From: Myxococcales bacterium | GTDB taxonomy: Bacteria; Myxococcota_A; Polyangia; Polyangiales; Ga0077539 | Direction: 5' to 3' | NCBI GenBank assembly: GCA_016792845.1 | Contig: JAEUKH010000020.1 | Coordinates: 107,722-171,721 of the forward strand | DNA length: 64,000 nucleotides | Shown: piece after piece, positions 29,835 to 37,858 of the stretch | How the letters are laid out: each line of letters opens with the position of its first letter | Numbering within the stretch: position 1 is the first letter of the stretch | Translations under genes and position numbers: made by a program | Notes under the pieces: model-generated | What the model saw: the letters and a program-made list of their open reading frames with translations, nothing else | Database searches by the model: none | Told to the model about the DNA's origin: nothing

Positions 29835-29926
29835 CATGCCCTCCGGCCTCTTCTCTTTCGCGCGCCCCGGGCGCACGACGTCAGAGTGTAGGAGCATGAT
29901 GGCCCCGCGGCCACGAAAACCCGCCC

Positions 29927-31150
29927 TCAGGGCGCGCGGTAGAGGAGCACGCGGTTCTCGCTCCCGCGCACGTAGGTCACCTGCAAACACTCGCTCGCGC
30001 GGCTGCCGCGGGCGATGAGGTACATCGCGGGGGTCGCGCTGCTGATGGCGAAGGGCGCGAAGGTCGAGAAGGGCACGCTCAAGAGCCCCGACGCCGTGGG
30101 GATGTCGACGTCGAAGCTCGTGAGGATGCGGTTGGCCACCGCGAGATCGAAGGTGAGCTTGAGCCCGGTCTGGGTGCGGCACGACTCGCTCGGGTCGAAG
30201 GCCACGCGCACGCCGAACTCGGCGCTCACGCCCACGTAATTGCCCGGGGTCACCATCACCGACTGAAAGAGCTGATTGTCTTGCCCGCCGGGGCGCAGCG
30301 GCCCCGACGGCCCGTTGGCCATCGCGCCGGGGAAGTTGACCTCGACGGCGGCCCCGAGCTGCCCCGCGGCCACGCAGCTGCACCGCTCGACCACGCCGAA
30401 GCCGGGCGGGCGCTCTGACGCGGTCTGCGGCAGCCCCGTGAGGCTCGCGGCGTTCTCGCCCACCCAGAGCCGAAACGGGCCCCGCGCCGCGCCGAAGCCC
30501 GACACCACCACGGTGACCTGGTCGCCGCGCCCGAAGGGCGTCGAGCGGTACTCTGAGACGAGGGTGCTGCACGTGTCGCCGACCGTCGGCCCCGCGTCGG
30601 CGTCGCAGCGGTTGCAGAGCCTCCCGCTCGACTGCACATCGTCGGCGCAGACGAAGGGCCGCGCGAGCGCCGCTGTGTCGCAGCCCCGGGCCACAAAGAC
30701 GCGGGTGTCGTAGCCCGCGCAGAGCCCGGTGTTGGTGCTCACCGTGAGCCGCGCGTCGCTGCGCATGGTGTAGCGAAACACCCGCGCCGTCGTGCCCGTC
30801 ATGGTGTCGCTGCAGGTGCCCTCGACGGCCTCGCCGGGCATCGGGATGGTGACCCCGGCGTCGCCCGCGATGCTGCCCTCGACGAGCCGCGACTGGGGGC
30901 TCGTGTTCGAGAGCGTGGTGACCCCGGGTACATTGCAAGTGCCCATGATCACATCGGTTCTCGGGCCCATGTCGGTGAGCGGGGGGATGTCTGGCAGCCC
31001 CGTGTCGACCCCCGCGTCGAGGCCCGCGTCGGTGACCGCGCGGTCGGGCCCGGTGTCGCGCCGCCCGGCGTCGCGGCCCTTGAGGGCGTCGAGGTCGTAG
31101 CTGCACGCGGCGAGCGCCGCCGCCCCGAGGAGCCCCAGCGCGCGCCTCAT
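29927..31150 (-). CDS. Lipoprotein with Asp/Thr-rich linker and Cys-containing external domain
   Basis: The 407-aa protein has a lipoprotein signal ([10 protein letters not shown]) and a linker of DAG/DTG repeats (residues about 25-65: [27 protein letters not shown]). This linker style is typical of myxobacterial surface lipoproteins. The rest has beta-rich segments with conserved Cys pairs ([49 protein letters not shown]) resembling pre-peptidase C-terminal-type surface modules. No catalytic motif was found. Its ATG at 31150 overlaps the stop of the TPR-like gene (ATGA), so the two are coupled. Confidence 0.72.
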   Translation of the reverse strand: MRRALGLLGAAALAACSYDLDALKGRDAGRRDTGPDRAVTDAGLDAGVDTGLPDIPPLTDMGPRTDVIMGTCNVPGVTTLSNTSPQSRLVEGSIAGDAGVTIPMPGEAVEGTCSDTMTGTTARVFRYTMRSDARLTVSTNTGLCAGYDTRVFVARGCDTAALARPFVCADDVQSSGRLCNRCDADAGPTVGDTCSTLVSEYRSTPFGRGDQVTVVVSGFGAARGPFRLWVGENAASLTGLPQTASERPPGFGVVERCSCVAAGQLGAAVEVNFPGAMANGPSGPLRPGGQDNQLFQSVMVTPGNYVGVSAEFGVRVAFDPSESCRTQTGLKLTFDLAVANRILTSFDVDIPTASGLLSVPFSTFAPFAISSATPAMYLIARGSRASECLQVTYVRGSENRVLLYRAP

Positions 31151-31947
31151 AGACGCCCCCCGAGGGTCACGAGGCCGCCGCCCTGGAGCGGCACGAACGA
31201 CGCCGAGGTGGGCCCCGCCGTCGGCACCTGGACCTCGCCCGTGGGCGCCGGGGGCCTGCGGTTCAGGTCGATCACGAAGGCCGCGGCGGTGCCGACGGCG
31301 AAGACCGCGCTCGCCACGATGCCGCCGTTGATGATGCCCTCGCGGAGCCGCATGTCGTCGATGGCCGCTGCGTCGCAGCCCGAGGCGCTCTGCCCGCACG
31401 AGTCGAGGAGGTTTCGGTACTGACGGTCGGCCAGGAGGCCCACCGCCACGGTGCCCGCGGTGGCCACGGTGGTGAGGCCGACGCCGACCCAGAAGGCGGT
31501 GCGCCAGGGCCTCGCGGGCTCGACGCGCTCGACGGGTCGCTCGACCACCACCACCTGGGTGTGGGGGGTGGCCGCGTTGGCGATCTCGGTCTCGATGATG
31601 CGAAGCCGCGCCTCGACCTCGGCCCGGTCAGAGGCCTGGGGCACGGCGTCGAGGTAGCGGCGGTACGAGCTGCGGGCCTGCTCCCACCGGTGGAGGTTAT
31701 TGTAGGCGTTGCCGATGTGATAGAGCAGCATGGGCCTGCGCGAGAGGGCGTAGGCGCGCTCGAAGTTCGACGCTGCGGTGCTGAAGTCGCCCCGGCCGTA
31801 CGCTTCTCGCCCGGCGTTGTAGCGCTCGCGCGCGATCTGATCGCTCTCGGCGTCGAGGGCCTGGGCCTCGGCCAAACGGGGTGCCACCGACGACAACGCT
31901 GCAACGAGCACGGCGCCTAGGCACCCGGCACCAACCATCCGTCCCAT
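31147..31947 (-). CDS. TPR-like protein with two-helix Cys-loop membrane module
   Basis: The 266-aa protein has a signal peptide ([19 protein letters not shown]). A tetratricopeptide part follows (about residues 35-115: [49 protein letters not shown]). Then come two membrane helices ([22 protein letters not shown] and [23 protein letters not shown]) around a loop with [19 protein letters not shown], i.e. two cysteines. The same layout occurs in the 14790 and 33246 genes. It is the first gene of a coupled pair with the 29927 lipoprotein. It is likely an envelope scaffold; no enzyme motif was seen. Confidence 0.75.
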   Translation of the reverse strand: MGRMVGAGCLGAVLVAALSSVAPRLAEAQALDAESDQIARERYNAGREAYGRGDFSTAASNFERAYALSRRPMLLYHIGNAYNNLHRWEQARSSYRRYLDAVPQASDRAEVEARLRIIETEIANAATPHTQVVVVERPVERVEPARPWRTAFWVGVGLTTVATAGTVAVGLLADRQYRNLLDSCGQSASGCDAAAIDDMRLREGIINGGIVASAVFAVGTAAAFVIDLNRRPPAPTGEVQVPTAGPTSASFVPLQGGGLVTLGGRL

Positions 31948-32066
31948 GATCGGTGACGATACAACAGCTTGGGCCTCGACGACGCCCGAGAAGTCACGGC
32001 CTCGGCGACTTTACCCGCGGCCCGCGGCGGGCGCGACGGGGGCTTCGCCGGGGCGCCGCTTTGATG

Positions 32067-33197
32067 CTACCGAGCCCCGCTCTTTTTGCGTTCGGCGAGG
32101 CGTTCGAGGAGCCGCGCGCGCACCCCCGGAGGCAGAAAGGGGCTGACGTCGCCGCCGAAGCCCGCGACCTCTTTCACCAGCGACGAGCTCACATAAAAAT
32201 ACTCTTGCGCGGTCATGAGGAACACCGTGTCGACCGCCGGGGCGAGGTGGTGGTTCATGCACTTCATTTGAAACTCGTACTCGAAGTCGGCCACGGCCCT
32301 GAGCCCGCGGATGATGGCCACCGCGCCGCGCTTGACGGCGTAATCGACCAGGAGCCCCTCGATGCGGTCGATCTCGATCTTGTGGGCCTCGTCGCCGAGG
32401 CCGCTGCGCAGGAGCTCCATGCGCTCTGCGGCGGTGAAGAGGGTCTGCTTCCGGGGGTTGTCGGCGACGGCCACGACGAGGTGGTCGAAGAGCCTCGCGC
32501 CGCGGCGGATGATGTCAAAGTGCCCGTTGGTGGGCGGGTCGAAGCTGCCCGCATAGACCGCGATGCGCGGCGCTTCGTTGGCGTGGGTGGGGGCGTCGAC
32601 GGGCATGGCCTGGGGCTCCTTCTCGGTGCTGGGGGCGGCGCTTTGGGGGGCCACAAAGGTGACGCTGGTGTCGCCGTAGACGCGGGTCTCGGTGACCGCG
32701 AGGGCGCCCGCGACGCTTTGGGGCAGGGTGATCTGCTCGCGCGAGGCGTGCTCGACGACGATCTGGGCCCCGGGGCTGAGCATGCCGGGTTGGGCGAGCA
32801 GTACGAGGGCCTCGCGCTCGAGGAGGTGCCCGTACGGCGGGTCGATGAAGACCAGGTCGAAGGGCCCTTCGAGCTTCTTGAGCGCGCGGCGCACGTCGCG
32901 GCGGTGGACGTGAAAGAGTCTGGCCTCGACCTCGAGGTTGTCGAGGTTGGTCTCGATGGTCTGGCAGAGGCCAGAGTCGAGCTCGACAAAGGTGACGTGC
33001 CGGGCGCCGCGCGAGAGGGCCTCGATGCCGAGGGCCCCGGTGCCCGCGAAGAGGTCGAGGGCCCGAGCACCGTCGGGGAGATCGCCGAGGACGTTGAACA
33101 CCGCCTCGCGCACCTTGTCGCTGGTCGGGCGGGTCTCCGCCCCGCGAGGGGGGCCGAGGAGCCGGCGTCCGCCGAAGGTGCCGCCAATGACGCGCAT
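32067..33197 (-). CDS. RsmD-CoaD fusion: 16S rRNA guanine-N2 methyltransferase and phosphopantetheine adenylyltransferase
   Basis: The 376-aa protein joins two housekeeping enzymes in one frame. Residues 1 to about 187 are RsmD (16S rRNA m2G966 methyltransferase): MRVIGGTFGGRRL, TRPTSDKVREAVFNVL, LDLFAGTGALGIEALSRGA, FIDPPYGH. Residues about 209-376 are CoaD (4'-phosphopantetheine plus ATP to dephospho-CoA): YAGSFDPPTNGHFDII with the TNGH nucleotide motif, NPRKQTLFTAAERMEL, IIRGLRAVADFEYEFQM and YVSSSLVKEVAGFGGDV. The join is a linker of about 20 residues. An internal ATG at 32606 has AGGAG at 32616-32620 (9-nt spacing), so separate CoaD may also be made. The gene order rsmD-coaD is common in bacteria, but fused in-frame is not. 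A single-base error removing a stop is the alternative. Confidence 0.85.
   Translation of the reverse strand: MRVIGGTFGGRRLLGPPRGAETRPTSDKVREAVFNVLGDLPDGARALDLFAGTGALGIEALSRGARHVTFVELDSGLCQTIETNLDNLEVEARLFHVHRRDVRRALKKLEGPFDLVFIDPPYGHLLEREALVLLAQPGMLSPGAQIVVEHASREQITLPQSVAGALAVTETRVYGDTSVTFVAPQSAAPSTEKEPQAMPVDAPTHANEAPRIAVYAGSFDPPTNGHFDIIRRGARLFDHLVVAVADNPRKQTLFTAAERMELLRSGLGDEAHKIEIDRIEGLLVDYAVKRGAVAIIRGLRAVADFEYEFQMKCMNHHLAPAVDTVFLMTAQEYFYVSSSLVKEVAGFGGDVSPFLPPGVRARLLERLAERKKSGAR
32616..32620 (-). promoter_or_regulatory. Internal ribosome binding site for CoaD within the fusion gene
   Basis: On the minus strand, AGGAG sits nine bases before the internal ATG (32604-32606), which opens the CoaD half (MPVDAPTHANEAPRIAVYAG). 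This could allow independent CoaD synthesis or mark a former gene boundary. Confidence 0.4.
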
Positions 33198-33245
33198 GAT
33201 GAGCCTGCGTGGGTTACGAGAGACGAGAGCGAAGAGGCCGAGGGC

Positions 33246-34424
33246 TCAGAAGGTGAGCCCGAGCTGGATGCCGCCCGAGCGCGCGCCGAGCATGGGGCTG
33301 AACTGCAACCGACGCGCGGTGGGAGGCGCCGCCGCGGGGGCCGCTTCGCGACGCGGGTGATCGAGCACCACCAGCACGGCGCCCGCCACGGCGAGGGCCG
33401 CGCCGCCGATGCCGAGGCCGAGGGCGAGGGCGCGCTGGGTGTCGTTGCTGTCACAGAGGTCGGCCACGCGGGCGGCATCCGCGGCGCGGGCGCCGGTGGT
33501 GTACGACGCGGCGCGACCGCAGACGTCGCTCGCCGAGAGGGTGCCGCTGGGGTTGACCTCGCCCTGGAAGCGCGCCCAGGAGCCGTAGGGCTCGGCCGAG
33601 GTGGGGGTCGCGTCGCGGGCCGCGGTGGCGTCGCCGCTCGACCCGAGCCACTGCACCACCCCGACGGCGCCCACGATGACGCCCACGCCGAGGAGGCCGA
33701 AGCCGACGTAGCGCATCACCGGGGTGCGCTGCGGGGGCGGCGGCGGCAAGCGAATCACCGGGGCCTGGATGACCATGTCGCCGTTGGCGTTGGCGCTCGC
33801 GGCGGCAGCGGCAGCGGCGGCGGCGGCGGCCTCGGCGCGGGCCCGGTCGTCGGCGGCCATGATGGGCGTGAGGATGGTGTTGGCGATCTCGCGGAGCCGC
33901 GCCGGGTCGCGACCCTGGGCGCGCGGGATCACCGTGCTCTCACGGTGAATTTCGCGGCGCGAGGTCTGATCCCACAGGCTGACCTCGATGTTCAGCACCG
34001 CGTCGCGGCCGCGGCCGACGCGCGAGACGGTGCCGTAGATGAAGCGGTCGGCGTGCACGTCGCCGGCGACCCGAGAGAGGCACTCGGGCGACGAGGTCGA
34101 GCACCCGAGCACGGTGAACTCTTGTTCGAGCGAGGGCGAGGTCTGGGCGACGGTGTAGTTTTGCGCGCCGGCTGAAGCGCGCAGGGCCGTGGTGAGCCCC
34201 TCGGCGGCCTCGTCGTCGCCGTCGGGGGCGCGGAGGCCGAGCACATGGAGGTTGCCCCGACCCGTGGCCGGCGCGGCCGCTGTGGCTGCCGGTGTGGCGC
34301 TCGGGGTCGCCTGCGCCGCCGGGGTCGCCGTAGGGGCGGGCTGGGTCTGCGCGAGGGCCACGGACGAGAGCATCATCGCACCGAGAACCACGCCAACACC
34401 GAGTCGCACCGCACGAGCCTTCAT
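33246..34424 (-). CDS. Secreted membrane protein with two-helix Cys-loop module and poly-Ala tract
   Basis: The protein has 392 aa, ATG at 34424. It has a signal peptide (GVVLGAMMLSSVALAQ) and an Ala/Pro/Thr-rich stretch. A beta-rich domain follows (HVLGLRAPDGDDEAAEGLTTAL, QEFTVLGCSTSSPECLSRVAGDVHADRFIYGTVSR-type text) that resembles the GGDEF-less lipoprotein-like 'caspase/TolB-type' sensory proteins only loosely. A run of about twelve alanines (residues near 205-217) lies before the first membrane helix (VGFGLLGVGVIVGAVGVVQWL). The loop holds LSASDVCG and VADLCDSND, then the second helix (ALGLGIGGAALAVAGAVLVVL). The module is the same as in the 14790 and 31147 genes. It lies 50 bp upstream of the rsmD-coaD fusion on the same strand and divergent from prmC. 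Confidence 0.72.
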   Translation of the reverse strand: MKARAVRLGVGVVLGAMMLSSVALAQTQPAPTATPAAQATPSATPAATAAAPATGRGNLHVLGLRAPDGDDEAAEGLTTALRASAGAQNYTVAQTSPSLEQEFTVLGCSTSSPECLSRVAGDVHADRFIYGTVSRVGRGRDAVLNIEVSLWDQTSRREIHRESTVIPRAQGRDPARLREIANTILTPIMAADDRARAEAAAAAAAAAAASANANGDMVIQAPVIRLPPPPPQRTPVMRYVGFGLLGVGVIVGAVGVVQWLGSSGDATAARDATPTSAEPYGSWARFQGEVNPSGTLSASDVCGRAASYTTGARAADAARVADLCDSNDTQRALALGLGIGGAALAVAGAVLVVLDHPRREAAPAAAPPTARRLQFSPMLGARSGGIQLGLTF

Positions 34425-34654
34425 GTGACCTGCCCTTTCGTAACCAGTCTCATCGCCTTTGTTGCTGCGGCCCGAAGCCCTGACCCGAGGGCCAGGTGAC
34501 CGCCGCGGCGACACCCTCGCGCGGGCAGAACCCCACGCGACGCCCTATCATCGCCAATGTCAGGCTCGGTCTGCAACCCCTCATCGGCCCCCTCGTGCCC
34601 GCTTCGCTCGCTTCTTGACCCAGGCCCCCGGGGTCGTGCGAGAGAGCGAACCCC

Positions 34655-35521
34655 GTGACGGCCCCTTGGACCATCGGTCGTGTGCTCACCTGGGCCGCTC
34701 GTGATTTCGCAACGCGCGAGGTCGAGAGCCCCCGATTCGAGGCCGAGCTGCTCCTCGCGTCGGCGCTCGGGCTCCGTCGCATCGACCTCTATCTGCGCCA
34801 CGAGCAGCCCCTCAACGACGCAGAGCTTCAGCAGTTTCGAGGCTTCGTCGAGCGCCGCCGTCGGCACGAGCCGGTGGCCTACATCTTGGGCCTGAGGGCC
34901 TTCTACAACCGCGATTTTCTCGTCGACGCGAGGGTCTTGGTGCCGCGCCCCGAGACCGAGGGGGTCGTCGACGCGGCGCTCGAAGCGCTCGCCAAAGAGT
35001 CCGAAGCGCCCGCGCGGGTGCTCGACCTCTGCACGGGCTCGGGGTGTATCGCGGTGACCCTCGCGGCCGAGCGCCCGCGGTCGACGGTGTGGGCCGTCGA
35101 TCTCTCGCCCGGGGCCCTCGCGGTGGCCTCCGAAAACGCTGCAAAACACGGAGTCTCGTCGCGGGTTGTGCTCTGCGAGGGCGACCTCTTCGGGCCCCTC
35201 GACCCGGGGCTCCGCTTCGACGTGATCGTGTCGAACCCGCCGTACATTCCGCACGCGGTGATGGCCGAGCTGATGCCCGATGTGCGCGACCACGAGCCGC
35301 ACCTCGCCCTCGACGGCGGCGGCGACGGCCTCGACCTCGTGCGTCGGGTGGTCGCCGAGGCGCCCGGGTGGCTCTCGCCGGGCGGTCGCCTCGTGGTCGA
35401 GTTTCACTACGATCAGGGCCCCGCCGTGAAGGCCCTCGCCGAGTCTGCGGGCTTCGCTTCGGTGAAGATCGTCAGAGATTTCGGGGGTCACGACCGCCTC
35501 GTGGTGGCCACCCTCGGCTGA
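34655..35521 (+). CDS. prmC: Peptide chain release factor N5-glutamine methyltransferase
   Basis: The 288-aa enzyme methylates the GGQ glutamine of release factors RF1/RF2 with S-adenosylmethionine in the cytoplasm. It keeps the family's N-terminal helical domain (RFEAELLLASALGLRRIDLYLRHEQPL, HEPVAYILG), the SAM motif VLDLCTGSGCIAVTLA and the catalytic VSNPPYIP. The GTG start at 34655 is supported by GAGAGAG upstream and by the family N-terminus. In many bacteria prmC follows prfA; here no prfA is seen, and the upstream gene is divergent. Its stop is 2 bp from the stop of the convergent glycosidase gene. Confidence 0.94.
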   Translation: MTAPWTIGRVLTWAARDFATREVESPRFEAELLLASALGLRRIDLYLRHEQPLNDAELQQFRGFVERRRRHEPVAYILGLRAFYNRDFLVDARVLVPRPETEGVVDAALEALAKESEAPARVLDLCTGSGCIAVTLAAERPRSTVWAVDLSPGALAVASENAAKHGVSSRVVLCEGDLFGPLDPGLRFDVIVSNPPYIPHAVMAELMPDVRDHEPHLALDGGGDGLDLVRRVVAEAPGWLSPGGRLVVEFHYDQGPAVKALAESAGFASVKIVRDFGGHDRLVVATLG

Positions 35522-35523
35522 GG

Positions 35524-37227
35524 TCAGGGCGTCGTCTCGGGGGCCATGGGGCCGAGGCCGCCGTAGCGGGCGCGGAGGGCCGTTGAGAGGCTCCGCGACT
35601 GGGCGATTTGCCCGAAGACCGTGGCGCCCTCGGTGGCGGTGCGGGCGTAACGGCTGCCCTCGCGGGTGACGCGGTAGAGGCCGAAGCGGGGCGCGAAGCC
35701 GAGGTGCCACTCGTAGTTGTCCATCAACGACCAGTGGTAATATCCGCGGACGTCGACGCCGTCGCGGCGCGCGCGGGCGATCTGTTCGAGGCTGCGTACG
35801 ACGTTCTCGGCTCTGCGCTGGCCGTTCTCGGCGGCGATGCCGCCCTCGGTGACGGTGAGCGGGAGCCCCGCATAGCGTCGACCGAAATCGCGCAAGACGT
35901 TGTAGATCCCGGGTTCGAAGAACTCGTAGCGCATCAAGGGCACGACCTTGCTGGGGTCGAGGGGCGGCACGCAGGCCGAGCGAAAGCCCTCGAAGCAGAC
36001 GTTCGCGTTGATGCGCGGGATGAGCGCCGGGGTGGCCGAGACGCCCGAGCGAAAATAGTACTGGAGCCCCAGCCAATCGAGGTGATTGCGCCACTCGGGG
36101 TGCTGCTCGTCGGGGGTGCCGTCGAGGCTCGGGTCGAAGACGCCGTTCACCAGCGCGTCGATGAAGAGGTAGTGGTAGACGTACCGAACGCGGTCGCGGG
36201 CGGCGATGTCGGCGGGGTTGTCGCTGAGCCTGCCGGCGCGCGCGGGCACCCACTCGGCCACCGAGAGGGTCATGCCGACGTGAGCGGCCACGCCGTCGCC
36301 GTCGGCGTCGACGGTGTCGTTGGCCTTGATGGCGTTGTAAATCGCGACGTGGGCCCGGAGGTAGTTACGGAAGGCCGACACGAGCCGCTCGATGTCGGTC
36401 AAGAGCAGGTTTCGCCCCGGCGGAAACTGCTCAAGCCCGTAGCTCGCGAGGAGGTAATTCACGGGCTCGTTCAGGGTGGCCCAATCGTCGACCCGGTCGC
36501 CGTAGCGCCGCGCGAGGAGCGCCGCGTGTTCGGCCAGCTCTTCGATGATCTGTTGCGCCCCGGCGTCGTGATCCCAACCGCAGAGGTCGGTGTCGCGGGG
36601 CCCGGGGCAGGGGGTGCGCCGCAAGGGGTCGTCGACCCACCGCGGTGACGAGAAATGGTGAACGGTGATCATGGGCCTGATCTGCCGCGCCCGCAGCGCG
36701 TCGAGGAGCCGTCCGTAGGCCGCCAGGGCCGCCTCGTCGACCTGATCGCGTTGTGGCTCGACCCGGGCCCACTCGACGCTGAAACGGTACGCGTCGACGT
36801 GGAGGTCGCTGAGGAGTTGCGTGTCTTCGACCGCCCGCGAGAAGCCCTGCACGGCGTCGTTGACGAAGACCCCGTGCCCGAGGCCGCCCCGCGCCGTGGG
36901 GAGGCTCCAGACGTACCAATCGTTCTGGGTGTTGTCGTCTTCGATCTGGGCGCTCGCGGTGGCGACGCCGAAGGTGAAGCTCCCGACCCCGGCGTCGCCC
37001 GAGCGGGCGCCCGTGGGGGCGAAATCGACCGCGCCCGGGCCGAGGAGCTCGCGCGGGTCGAAGGTCGGCGCGTCTTCACCCGGGCCCGCGTCGACGGCGC
37101 CGTCGTGCGCGCCCGCGTCGGTCTGCGAGGGCCCCGCGTCGGCGACCGGCGGCGGCGACTCGGTGCACCCGGTCAGCGCTGCGAGGGACACGAGGGCGAG
37201 GGCCAAGGCAGGGCGGCGGCGCTTCAC
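35524..37227 (-). CDS. Secreted lipoprotein glycoside hydrolase family 1 (beta-glucosidase type)
   Basis: The 567-aa protein starts at the GTG at 37227, which opens a lipoprotein signal (ALALALVSLAALTGC). An Asp/Ala-rich linker follows (SQTDAGAHDGAVDAGPGEDAP). The catalytic domain (about residues 75-555) is glycoside hydrolase family 1: FTFGVATASAQIED, FSVEWARVEP, the acid/base glutamate in DWATLNEPVNY, PMITVHHFSSPRWVDD and the nucleophile glutamate in LTVTEGGIAAENGQRR, with a C-terminal YHWSLMDNYEWHLGFAPRFGLY. It retains both catalytic Glu, so it should be a retaining beta-glycosidase. A lipid-anchored family-1 enzyme is unusual since most are cytoplasmic. The substrate is unknown; a role in digesting oligosaccharides outside the cytoplasm is inferred. 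Confidence 0.93.
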   Translation of the reverse strand: MKRRRPALALALVSLAALTGCTESPPPVADAGPSQTDAGAHDGAVDAGPGEDAPTFDPRELLGPGAVDFAPTGARSGDAGVGSFTFGVATASAQIEDDNTQNDWYVWSLPTARGGLGHGVFVNDAVQGFSRAVEDTQLLSDLHVDAYRFSVEWARVEPQRDQVDEAALAAYGRLLDALRARQIRPMITVHHFSSPRWVDDPLRRTPCPGPRDTDLCGWDHDAGAQQIIEELAEHAALLARRYGDRVDDWATLNEPVNYLLASYGLEQFPPGRNLLLTDIERLVSAFRNYLRAHVAIYNAIKANDTVDADGDGVAAHVGMTLSVAEWVPARAGRLSDNPADIAARDRVRYVYHYLFIDALVNGVFDPSLDGTPDEQHPEWRNHLDWLGLQYYFRSGVSATPALIPRINANVCFEGFRSACVPPLDPSKVVPLMRYEFFEPGIYNVLRDFGRRYAGLPLTVTEGGIAAENGQRRAENVVRSLEQIARARRDGVDVRGYYHWSLMDNYEWHLGFAPRFGLYRVTREGSRYARTATEGATVFGQIAQSRSLSTALRARYGGLGPMAPETTP

Positions 37228-37310
37228 GCCCGTGACCGTACGCCCGACTCCGGTGACGAGACCAGCCCCTATGGCTGACGCAACACGGTGCGCCTGGCGT
37301 GACCTCACCT

Positions 37311-37819
37311 CCTGTGGCGCGCCCTGTTCTCGCGCCGCCTCTCCCGCTCGGACAGATGTTTGCCTGCGGAACTTCGTTGACACGCGGGTGTGCGAGGGAG
37401 CCTCGCGTCTCGCGTTGCCTCTCCCGTGGTGGGCGTACGGCCCCGCGTCTGGCATGACCTCACCCCCTTGGGGGCGTACGGCCCTCGCGCCCCCTCTCCC
37501 TGTCAGGAGAGGGGCAAAGTGCGACATACGTCATTTGGTTTTTCATTAATACTATCATGTCTTAGCAAATTAGCATTATTATTGTTTAACACTCCTTGAT
37601 TGAGTCCACTTTTGCCCCTCTCCTGACAGGGAGAGGGGGCGCGAGGGTTGGGCATCTCCCAGGGGGTGAGGTCACGCCAGGCGCGAGGGCCGAACGCCCC
37701 CCCAGGGGGTGAGGTCAAGCAGGGCACCGATCGGCCCTCATGCCGCATATCAACTCAATTCAACGGGTAAACATCTGCCCGAGCGGGAGTGGCGGCGCGA
37801 GGGCCGTACGCCCCACAGG
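37311..37819. repeat. Outer inverted repeat pair around the AT-cored element
   Basis: The left copy 37311-37364 and the right copy 37765-37819 are inverted. The left contains CGCGCCGCCTCTCCCGCTCG then GACAGATGTTTGCC; the right reverse-complements to CGCGCCGCCACTCCCGCTCG then GGCAGATGTTTACC. It may be a diverged second copy of the inner arm family. Boundaries are approximate. Confidence 0.6.
37449..37680. repeat. Palindromic element copy 1 with AT-rich core
   Basis: Two 70-bp arms (37449-37518 and 37611-37680) are inverted repeats agreeing at about 61 of 70 positions. Each contains its own perfect hairpin, CCCCTCTCC-CTGTCA-GGAGAGGGG (37491-37514), repeated inverted at 37615-37638. Arms end in TGACCTCACCCCC / GGGGGTGAGGTCA. 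Between the arms lies a 92-bp core (37519-37610) of roughly one-third GC. A second element of almost the same size lies at 52488-52721. No open frame or transposase lies inside, so it resembles a MITE-like or structural repeat. Confidence 0.8.
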
Positions 37820-37858
37820 GGCGCCTCCGCTCTTGGCGATGACGCTTACCGTCACCGC

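Larger units (their letters stand above)
37228..37858. other. Repeat-dominated intergenic region
   Basis: These 631 bp separate the glycosidase start from the next gene's stop. I see no gene. It is almost filled by nested inverted repeats: an outer pair (37311-37364 with 37765-37819) and an inner palindromic element (37449-37680) with an AT-rich core. The core and flanks contrast with the GC-rich surroundings. Confidence 0.75.

Noticed and set aside
27783..31106. A very long minus-strand open frame through prkA and beyond
   Set aside because: Only the part from about 29837 is prkA; the upstream 420 codons are the wrong frame of the 29927-31150 lipoprotein gene and are rich in Arg/His/Gly as expected of an antiphase frame.
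37491..37638. A pair of simple rho-independent terminators
   Set aside because: The hairpins are followed by GCAAA or GCGCG and not by T-runs, and they are part of larger inverted arms that recur at 52.5 kb, so a repeat element explains them better.
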